Shown in pieces: positions 25,941-36,900 of a DNA stretch of 64,000 bases. The translations under genes and the position numbers were made by a program. A model generated the notes under the pieces. It did no database searches. It was not told where the DNA came from and was given only the letters and a program-made list of their open reading frames with translations. Source of the stretch: Bombus terrestris. Its lineage: Eukaryota; Arthropoda; Insecta; Hymenoptera; Apidae. Numbering within the stretch: the first letter of the stretch is position 1; each line of letters starts with the position of its first letter. The DNA lies in contig NC_063271.1 in NCBI RefSeq assembly GCF_910591885.1, positions 6,937,001-7,001,000 of the forward strand, written 5' to 3'.

Positions 25941-28900
25941 CGCGCCACGTTCCTCGATCACTGAATACAACTTTTTTCCGATTGCTTCATCCTTTTATAC
26001 GAGAACAACATGGTCGCCTGTCTGATCGTACGTAATAACAACGAAATCGTCATTATGCAAAAGAACGCGTTTAGGTGCTTTATCACGGCGTCGGCCAATC
26101 GCAGCGCGGAATACGAGAAGGCGCGTCCCGTCGATACGTTCGATCGGCATCGTTTCAAAAGTCAGAAATTCCACGCGCCTTATGAAAATTTATCGCTCCA
26201 CGGTGTTCTCGAGGCGAGCCCTCTCGGCGCTGTTCTTTTATACGTAGATTACGTGTACGCGCGTGTATATTTTATTCCGCAGGCGGTTCTCGTTCTTCCC
26301 ACTCGCGGTTAATTCAGATAGAACCTGTCTCTCGTAGCTCGTTAAAAATTCCCGATAAAGACGGATAAATCGATATTTTTCTTTTCCTCTTTCGTGTATT
26401 TTTCCTCTTTTAATTTATCTCGGATGTAGCGAGGCAACAAGAAAGTGGAAAAGACCGAGGGAGGGAAGAAATAAACAAGCGGCGACGTTACACGTGCTCG
26501 TCGTGTGAAATCAACGCAAAGGCAATCCGGTTTACGGTGGAAGGTTAATCGGAATATAGGACGTCTATTGCGTGATTCGTTGTTAAAATGCGCGTAATTG
26601 ATTAACCATTCGAAAGATTCAAGAATGATATTACGAGTGGCGAGTCTATCGGAACGAAAGAGGGGAAACCTAGGAAAACAAGGCTCGTGTTAGACTTATA
26701 TTTCAAACGCGATAAAGGCGAACGATAAGGCTTTCGGCTGCAAGGTATTACGTCGTAGTCGCATATAGCTGCTTTATTATTATTGTTATGGTTATCATTA
26801 AAATGAACAAGCGAGCGTAAGTTTATCCAGAATACAAAAATAACAAAAAGGAAACGAACAGAAGAATGCCGGGATAAAATAAAATAACGTCATAAAAACA
26901 GAGCAACATAAAATAAAAGTCACTTGTAGAGATACGTGAAACGAAACAAAGCTATAGGCGCAACAACGTCAAAAAAGCAGAAACGCTATCCGAACGAGCA
27001 ATGAGAATAAATTGTTACACAGTAAAGGTTGTAGTGGACTGCTTGAACGTGTTAATGAAACCGGAAAAAAGCAGCCTTATCCGCGATATCGTTGGCGTAG
27101 TTACATACTCTTGAAATGGGATCGGAAAGCTTCATCGTGGTCAGATCCGTTCGCAAGAAGTCAACGGGTAAGATAGGATAATTGCGAGCGAGGAGATTAT
27201 GAGCACGCGTTAAGATTAACCAGTTGTAGCAGCGCAGGATCGTCGATAACGCTATTCTCAATTGTTAACAGGATAATAAGCTCGCAATTCTTCCTTCTAT
27301 CCTCAGCGTTGACGTCTTCCACCTACAAAGAATACGATCATAGTTATGCCCATGACTTTGACACAGTGACTTTGATACATACAGTTATATATCAGAGAAA
27401 CTCGCTCTATCAACGTGATATATCTAGCCTGAACAGAAGATGCAAATGACATTCGCACAGTCAACTACACGAGGTAACATCAAAGAATCGCAGAGAGTTT
27501 CAAGAGTCAAAAGATTCCTGAAACTCTTACAAAAGCGGAAGATGAAACCTAGCGTTCGGTTTGCGTTATTAACGCTCGCGATAATGCGATTAGTAAGAGA
27601 CAGTCGTAGAAAATCCCCAAGTCACGCACGTTGTCGATGGACGACAGAGGACAATTCGGTAACTAGTACGGATACGAAAGAAAATTTGTATTTCTAGAGA
27701 TTCGCATCACGTGGCACCTGGTCGCGTTAGCAATCTGACGGCCGCATATTTCTGCGTAGATCTCGTTGCCAACCGTCGTCGTATAATTATGATTCGCTTT
27801 TTGAAAAAATTTTCTGAGGAAACCTAATCCATTATTTTATCCATTATTGAATCCATCATCGAATCTCTATCGTATTATTTCAATTCATTTTGTACGCTTA
27901 TGCGCCATATGGATTCATTGATTTGTTTCCTGATCGTTCCATACGGTTACGGAACTCGCGATTATAATCACTTTCTGACCATTCGCTTTCATCTAGATCG
28001 TTAGATTCACAAATTGCCAGTGCATTTGTAAATCGTTTCGCTTCGATGGAACGCTATCTACTATAAATACAGGAATTGTTTGTCTCGCGCGTAAGTGGCA
28101 ATTAAGTTTTAAAAAAATAAAGTCGTATAAACGGCCGTTAAAGCGTTAAGGAACAATTCGTTGACAAAACGATATCGCGCGACTTTATGAAAATATCCTT
28201 GTAAAGCAAGAGCGTCGCGGCAATTAAGAGGTTGCTCAGTTATAAGAATAACTCTGAAATGCTTAAGATCGCCAGCAGAGGAGCGATTCGGATTCAAACG
28301 CACTACACAGACCGTTAATGACAAATAATAAAAAGTAGAGAGCCCGGAGATGCAATTATTTTTCGCAATAAGCAGCCACGAACTCTGATTCGTCGGATAC
28401 ATTTAATCGCTAATAACAGTCAATTAACGTTGATTTTAAGTAATCGCGAAGCTACGATTAGAAATTACTCTCGAAGCCAAACTGATACGATTTATAGCGA
28501 TAGACTCTGAACCGAGCCAAACGCATTCTTGAAATCCAGGTCCATCTAACACTTGTTGTCAAGAGCATGTGTGACATAGTTACAGAAAGTTGTCGAATCC
28601 GTGACCGTCGTTCTTGCAGGAAAAAATTCGTGTTGATGGTAAGACGAACGTGCCGGTGATTATGGCCTAATTCAAAAATTTGAAAAAAGAAAAGACTATC
28701 TATCTGCGTTACAACAATCCGAAAGCGTCTTTGTAAATTAGTAAATATCGAACCTTTGCATGGAGCTGGCTGATGCGTCGTCGAAAAGAATTCAGTTCAG
28801 GTGTCGAACGCAAAACTGTAGACATCTCGAAACGATAAATACACGACTTGGGCTACTTTCATAATCAGCGAGAGAAATAGTTTCTCAGGCGAGTCGTAAA

Positions 28901-30600
28901 TTTGATCGCTATAATTATTCCAAACATGTCTGCAAATGTATTTAAACTAGAAATTCTCGACTCGTTCCTTGTCGCCAAGTTTGTATATCGAGATAAATGA
29001 ACTGGTATTGGGTAGGGAAAAGAACCCGAGGGTAACGATCTACTGAAAATGACCCACGCGTGGTCTCGACAAGATATTTTTAATAAAAATAGAGGATTCC
29101 ATCGTCAGCAGAACTTTTATTCGCGTCTAAGCGATCAATAGCTAGGAAAACATCGATTGTGTCGACATTTAAGTCGGCTAAATGAAACGTCGTGCTCGAA
29201 CAAGAAATACGAGGAAGAGTTGCGGACAAAGAGACATATGGCGATTCGAAGCAGACCGCGAAGGAGCCATCGATCGACCGATACGTCTGTCCAGCTCTGT
29301 CCTCGAAAAGCATAAGGGCTCGAATTATACTTAACGTACGTATATTGAATTACTAGAAAACGTAGAAGGAATGAAAAAGTAGATGAAGATGGAACGAGCG
29401 AACGACGACAATTTCGGTGTGCTTATTAGGGCAAAGTAACTCGTGCCTTTCGCTCGACCAGGAGAACTGGTCCTCGTGATTAGAGCGCGACCACCGGGAT
29501 TCGAAAATATCGTTCGCTAAAACTGCCACGTTGGGTTTAATCGAGCGAACTGATCGTTGAAATGTAAACGATCCATGGCAGCGAACATCGTCGAGTGTCA
29601 CGTGGCGAACGCTCGAAAAGAGGAAGAGGAACGGAGCGAAGAAGGTTGACGAGCGAAACGAGCTAATTGCGCGTAATTTGCCCCGTTTCGATCCGACGGG
29701 ACGCGAACTAGCCAAGAGAATGAAATTACAAAGAGGTGGGGGCCGTTTACAGTTAAGCGAGAGAAGAAGAAGAAAGAGAGAAAAGGAGAGAGAGAGAGAG
29801 AAATCTCGCTAGCAAAGAGAAGATTCCTTCTCCGGCAACGGGGCAACCTTTCTTCTGCATCCTGCTCGGCCGTCAGCCGAATAACGGAGATCCCGCGGAT
29901 GCAGGCCGAGCGCTCGGCTAGGCTGGGCTCGACTCGGCTGCGCTCGGCTCGGCTCGGCGACGTCATCGCGCCGGTTCTCGCGAGATCTCGTACTTTTAGA
30001 TTGAAATCGGTTCGCGCGGTTTCCGGTTTGAAGCTCGCGAATTCTCGCCATTTCTTCCTATCGTCTCATTTGCCAGAGAACTCGATGCGAAACGCATCGT
30101 CCGATAAGTCGTAAACCTTTTTTCCATAGAAAGAACGAAATTTTCTACGGATGGAATAACGCCAGAGGATTATCGAACAGATCGGCGCGTATTCGCTTTT
30201 ATTGGTTCGTTGCAAAGTACTGGGAATAAAGTTTACGATTCGTACTAGGAAATGCTCAAAGACTTATTCGACGATCGAATAGACAGAGATAGAAACAGAC
30301 AGGTACGACACGTACGAGAAAGAGGAGCAGAGTCGCGAGACACGGCATGGAAGCGAGCGGCAGAGAATACGACTCGATTCGAAAATCGGTAGTAACTAGG
30401 TAGCCAAGGAGGCACGTACCCCTACTCCGAGAGGAAGGTTGCGACCAGTTGGCCGGCTCTCGCTCGGAACAGGTGGGCTCGAGTCGAGAGAGTCTCGGCC
30501 TGCCGCTTACCGCGCACGGATCGAGTTTGTCGTTCGACCGGTCTCTCGAGTTCTCGTTTTCGGCCACGAAAAAGTTCAACTAAACTAGCCGAAATATGCG
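25941..30600. other. Intergenic region between divergent HGD and forked/espin-like gene
   Basis: About 4.6 kb with no recognisable protein-coding exon. The first few hundred bases beside HGD are probably its promoter. A purine tract (GA)n lies at 29757-29802. It is followed at 29912-29960 by a CGGCT-type pentamer tract in a GC-rich block; a similar tract is at 33320-33360. I looked specifically for ankyrin-repeat exons of the downstream gene and saw none. Confidence 0.5.
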
Positions 30601-30636
30601 TATATAAACGAGTCGGTAACAGGGTCGTTAAATCAG
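30601..30636 (+). promoter_or_regulatory. TATA box and initiator of the forked/espin-like transcript
   Basis: TATATAAA at 30601-30608 is followed by a TCAG initiator-like site at 30633-30636, with A at 30635. The spacing of about 30 bases is standard for TATA-driven core promoters. The downstream sequence runs as a GC-rich leader to a strong donor (CAC|GTAAGT) at 30993/30994. One short upstream ORF starts at 30869. Confidence 0.5.
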
Positions 30637-30981
30637 CCGGTGGTTTACCAGTTTCGTTCTAGTTCGCGCTCATCGCCAACTCGAACAAGAGCGCGTAGTG
30701 CGCGTTCGAAATCGCCGCGTTCCATTATCGTTCGTCGACACGAGTACGCGCGAGAACATCGACCGCGCCGAGTCAGGAATTCTCTCGACGAATTCTCTCG
30801 TCCTCTCGGCGCGACCTCTCGGCTCGACGCGTACGGCTTCGCGCCGCCAAACATTCGCGGTGCCGCGAATGATACGAATCGACGATCGAATCAGCGGATA
30901 AATCGGCTCGCTTCCGATCCTGCGGAACCGCGACGAGATCTCTTGCCGCGGAACGGGCAACGATCGCCGACCCGATTTTGC

Positions 30982-33900
30982 ATGGGTGTACACGTAAGTG
31001 AATCAGAACAAGTTCGAGACCGACCGAGCCCGATGACAGAGCTCGTGAACGATCCTTACGATTATCACCCTTCACCGATCGATATCAATGACGACAACGA
31101 CGACGACAACGACGACTACGACGACAACGACGATGACGACGTGCTTCGATCCTGGCTAGTACTAGTCACGCAAATCTTCGACGTGAAAGGGAAACGCGCT
31201 AAAAAGGTTACTTAAAACCATACAACTATAATAGATTCTACAATTACAATTACAATTCGCCTCGGTGAGGCTCGATTCCACGCAGTCGTCCAAGAACATA
31301 GTACCGTATCCGCGTTTCGTTTACTCGGTCACAAAACGAGAAACGACACGATTCGCGATCGTCTCCGCTTTCCATATGGGTCGATCGTTTGGAAGAACGA
31401 TAACGGTGAAACGGTTGTTCCATCGTGGACCATCGTCGTCCATTTCGAACGAGTCGAGAACGATACGATAACGAACGAGAATGAAACGTTCGTCTCGCGA
31501 ATCGTTGCACGATTCCTCTAGCCATGTGTCACGCGAGTTCCTCGCTCATCCGCCTCGTCTGCCATCGTCCATCGTCCATTGTCCATCGTCCATTGTCCAT
31601 CGTCCATCGTTCGTCGTCCTTCACCCGGTTATGCAGCTAGCATGTCGCGGTTCCGTAGCAAGCGCTACGAAACGAACGCTATCGGAAAACTCGGACGAAA
31701 GAAAGGAAAGACGATCGCTACGGTATCGTGTTCGTCCGAGCGATTCTGTACCCTCGATGCAACGTCTGTAACAGCGCGAAAGGCACGGACGCTGCTTGGA
31801 AAAGGGTAACTCGGGCGTATCGGTTCGAGGATCGAAACGCGTTTTCTCCGCGTACGCGATCACCGAACGAAAGAGAACGGCCACGATCAAGCGCTTGTTT
31901 TCCCTCGTGTCTTTCTTTCGAATCACGTTACTCGGTCGCTATCGAATGCGATTTTACGCTTCATACGCGAACCATGGAATATTCCGTGTGTACTTTTGCG
32001 ATGTTTAGCTGCGGGCAGTGGAAACGTTCCGATAACTTTTAACATTTTATGGGACTTTTAGCGGCGTCTAGCGTACTTGACGAAATTAGTAAAAAAGCCC
32101 GCATGTACGTTGATTGTCGCGCGAAATTTATGTTACGCCTTGGCAAATATATAGGGGTCGGATAAAATAATGGAAACTCCTTTTGTACGACATATATGTA
32201 TACACATACGTATGTGTAATGCGTGTTATAACATACGTTTACGTTTCCATTATTCTGTTCAACTTCTGCTCTACACGCTAAAGTTTAATTTTCGCAAAAT
32301 ATAACATCGTATTTAGGCAAGATTTGTTCTGACGATTCATCTAAATGGTTCGAGTCGTCGAGAACATTTTCTAGCTCTTATCTAACATTTATCTTATTCT
32401 AATCGTTTAAAAAGTTTGATAACCCGGTTCATCGATGGCAACCGCAGTTGTCAACCCAACGTCGCTCAACGTGTATTAAGTATGTGGTTACGGTGGATGC
32501 ATACTCGAACGAATTAACGTCCAGACCAATACGGTACATCGAAATAATAAAATACATATACGGATTCTTATGAGCGTACGCATCTCGATCTTTTGATGTT
32601 TCATTCGCCAGAACTCCAGTTCAATACGCATCCGCCGTAACCATAACGTAAAATACTCGGCGTACAAAGAGCCAAAAGAATTGGCGCAATTTGCAAAATG
32701 TTTGATGATTCTGCGCCGAAGCTTCGGGACGGTGTATGGGCGAATCGCGGCGCGGCGAGTGTGCTTACGAAATGGTATGTAACACGCGCGAACGTCCGCA
32801 ACTCGTGCATGCTCGTAACCCTCGCGCAATCGCGATTACATTCGCCGTTTTATCGACTCGTTTATCTGAACGACCAGTGGCGGCAATCGCGTCGTTTAAA
32901 TCCTTTCTTCCGCGTAGAAAGTTACCGCGTAGGAAACCTGTTAGCCCGATCGTTCGATCCGCGAAACTGCGTTGGCTCCTCGCGTCCTATCTGCCTGTCG
33001 ATCGACTATCGTCGTGCCGAGAATAAACGAAAGCAATTTAAAGAAGAAACGGGACCTTCCGTAGGAGAGAAGCGAGGCTCACCGTACCGATGTCACCGGC
33101 AGAATGGCCAGGGATCGTTCCGGTTCAGAGTATTCGGAGAACATGAGCGACGCCACGACTTGCAGCTGCACGACGAGTTCCGCTGACAAGGCTAGTAGCG
33201 CATGTTAGAGTAAAATCTCGTTTGTAAGGGATAGCGGTAAGTCGCGATAAATCGGATCGGTCGCGCGCGATTGGCGCGTGATCGATCGGATTCGGAAGAA
33301 CGATACGGGCTACAGCCGTGGCTCGATTCGGCTCGGCTCGGCACGGCTCGGCTCGGCTTGAAATAGCGCGAACCACTCTTCCGGAAGAGAGTACGAGAGG
33401 TATGCGAGACGGCAGCGTCCGATAATGGGAACGACGGTGGTGGTGTTTTCAGTGTTCGTTGCGCGGCTGCGGTATGTTTCAAGAGCCGTTTTTCCTACAT
33501 CCACCTGGCTCGCGACCACGCGATGGAATCTACATAAATCCGATGAGCGCGTACATCGGCGAGCCTGTCAAGCCGAAGGATACAGAGTCCTTTTATCTGC
33601 ATAGCCCGCATGATCTCGTCTACACGAGGATTACGCGGTTGTTCACGGACACGGACAAGCATCGACACTTTGAGAAGAAGGACGAGACTTTGACTGGTAA
33701 GTGGCGCGAGTCCCAGATATCTCGCGCTGCTGCCGAGACTTCGACTCGGTACGCGCGTCGTTCGCTTCCGGTAGCGACGAGTCGTAAAGCGAAACATCGA
33801 AGCTCTGTCCTCGCTGAAGCAACGACGAGCAACTTTACATCGTCTCTCGTTGCCGCACGTTTTGTCGCAAAGCATTTCCAACGATCAGCGACACGTAGAA

Positions 33901-36900
33901 AGATTTCGTCCATGCTGCACTTTGTTCCGTCGAATTTTGTTTCTTCTTATCTTTAGCGATCTATCTTTAGCGATTTATCTTTTGCCGCTGTACATAATTC
34001 TAGAGCTAAGTTCGAAGTCCATGAAGTTCAATATCGCCGTGTGAAGTCAGGACGTAGGAAATATTTGTTGATTTCTACGTACAATAGAATCTTCGTCATA
34101 TTGTATCTACCAATCGGACGTACAATCGGAGTTGATTGATTACATTTTTCTGGAAAATGCCGTTAGGACAGTTGGAAACTAGAGCGACGACTTGTTGCTG
34201 GTAATAGAAACACGAAAAACCCTAGAGAAACGACTTTTTTTCATACGTGCAACATCGGTAAAAAATTCCTCGCTGTTGCTTTAGCGTGGACTTTGGAAGA
34301 TTTTAGAGATACTCGTTACGCCCCGGCGCCGTCACGACCCATCGACCAAACGGTCTTCCATTCGTCTTCTGAATTTTCAGTGAAAGTGGACGTACACTTC
34401 AATAATGGCGTTCTCGACCGATCGTCCGGCGAAAACGGCTACACGACCAAAGCCGAAATGACTCGCGAGCCGTCCGAACACGCGTACGAGCAAATCTGTT
34501 TGCGCCAGGATGCTGAGACCGCTGGCATAGTCGCCAGCCCGCAGAGGAAGGTGCAGATCGACAACGTATCCGATCGCAGGTACGCGGCACCAATCGCGCG
34601 CTCGTCAGCTCGCTCGTAGTCGTCCCGGTCGATCGACGATACGTAGTAATACATACCGCTAAAACCAGCATGGATTTCACAATGTCGCGCGGATCTTGTT
34701 CGCTTTCGAAACGCGTTCGTTTCCGCTAATGCTCGGTCAGCCGTTTCTCGCGGAAGGACGACCTCGATATTTCCGCTGGAACGTAGCCGGTTTAACAGGA
34801 CCGGTGTGTATAATCAACGCGAGGACGAGTGTCGTCGATCGACGAGCTTGAAATGGTACGAGAGTGGCGCACGAACGGACTGGTTGGCGATATGAACGTG
34901 ACGAATCGATTTCAGCCGATCTCGAAAAACCGATCGCAGATACAGTAGATCGAGTAGCGCGAGCGAGTCGTCGAACGTCAGCAGCGAGATTCCTTGCTTC
35001 TCGTCGAGCGCGTCGACGCCGTCGCTGTCGCGGAACAGCAGCAACGAACGAGCCGGAAAGAAGTTTACCGTGGAGTCGTCGTCGCACGGTACGTTGAATC
35101 GACGAGTGCGTTTCCAAATGACAACCGCTGATCGATCGTCCATACGATTTTCAGAGAAAAAGAACACGACCAGTACGTCGTCGCAAGTAGAAAGCGAAAA
35201 GGAGATCAAACCGGCGAACGGCGGAGTCAGGTAAGTAGGCCGAGCGATAAGGCCGTGCGCCGCGAGACAGAAAATCGAAGAGAAGCGAACTGATTGCATT
35301 CGATTCTAAGCGATTTTATCGCGACGAAACGCGTCGGACGACTCGTTGGTTCGACGACTCGCGCGATATATCGTAGGCAAAAACTAGCTCACGATGTACT
35401 TCTTCTTCGTTTTTTTCTTTTTCTTCTTCTTCTTCTTTTCCTTCTTCTTCTTCTTCTTTTTTCCCTCCATCGCGCGTCTTTCTCAGCTTCGCCAAGCCAC
35501 CGCCTCCACCACCACCGCCCCCACTACCGGAGAAGGAAGACGTCGTGGTGCTCGTGGTGAACGCCAAGCAAAACGCAGAACCTATAACCAGGGACGAGAA
35601 AAGAGACGTCTCCGGTGAAACGAACCGGAATGGAAGAACCGAGAACGGAGCAAACCTTGCATCTACAGGTAAGCTAGAAGATATAGCTCTCTGGAGCAGT
35701 CGATAACTTCGTTTCTTCGATCTTCGATTCGTCTCGCTCGGTCCTCCGTCATTTGTAAAAAAAGGAAAGAAAAAGGGTAGCCAAGCTAAGGGAAGCGCGA
35801 GAGTGAAAAGTGTAAATCGAAAAATAGGCAAAGAGAAAAACGGATAAGTCGAAGAGAGAGAAAGATCGTGGCAGCAGGGGAGGGGGAAATGAGACGGAGT
35901 AGAAATAGAAGAAGAGGGTGGGCGAGATTAATCGAGCCGAACGATCGACCGATTTAAACCAGGTATTTTTACGTCGCTGAACGCGGTTTAACGATAATGA
36001 TGATAATAATTAAAGCCTCGGTGAATCGCAAAGACGGCCACTTACTAGACCATAGCGCTCATCGGGCATATAATACACTTACCTAGATTTCACTTGTCCG
36101 ACGCGTACTACGATTCGTTTCCCCCACCTCGTTTCTGTTTCGGAACAGCGATCAACAAGTCCGACGTATCCTGCGGCGAGCATCAGCAGCCGGAAGTGCC
36201 TCCTGCCAGTCCACCGGCGGACACCGAGGAAATTAAGACGAACCAAACGTCCCATCTGGTCAATAAACATATGGTGCTACCGTTCATACCGCCCAAGTTC
36301 GCCAACGCGGACTCCAACACTCTGCTCAAGCCGTCCGAGTATCTCAAGAGCATCTGCAAGATTTCGTCAAAGAGCAGCCTGTTGAAAGCAAGGTCGGTAG
36401 GATAGGTTGACGAACGATACCGATACCGATATCGCTTTTATACGATGCTCGTCGGGATCGCTCGTCTCATCGCGTTCGCCTATCGAGGTACAGAGAAATG
36501 AAAAGTTGGCTAGAGAGATGTCATGTGTTGCTATATCGTCTTATTTCTATGTACGTGACACTTTAGGCCAATACGCGTGTTTATTTTTACGACCGCGCCA
36601 GATATATCAGAAATAACCAACCTGACTCGCGTTTCTTCGCCTAGCCATCTTCTCGTTTCAGCAGCGATATCTCAACTTCGCAGCCCAAAGTGTATCGAGT
36701 CAACGAACTTTAAAGCGAAGCGAATCGATGTTGCAATAATCTTGTAACGAGATATGGACTAAATATCATTTTTAACTTTATATCATATCGTAGCTGTTAC
36801 GTTCGAAAATTGCAACGACTTGGAACGAACAAATTTTTACCATCGGGAAGAGTGAAGAATTTGATAGAAACATTTTTACAACGTTAATTTTTTCCTTTTT

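Noticed and set aside
26010..26312. 100-codon plus-strand frame just upstream of HGD
   Set aside because: It crosses the likely HGD promoter, has no splice sites or family match, and codon content is not gene-like.
30640..31215. 191-codon frame ending in an Asp/Asn-rich run
   Set aside because: It has no ATG at its start and the acidic run is a GAC/GAT tract. Only its last in-frame ATG before the donor (30982) is used in the proposed gene.
35316..35831. 171-codon minus-strand frame with Glu/Lys repeats
   Set aside because: It is the complement of the TTC tract and of a real plus-strand exon (35487-35668).
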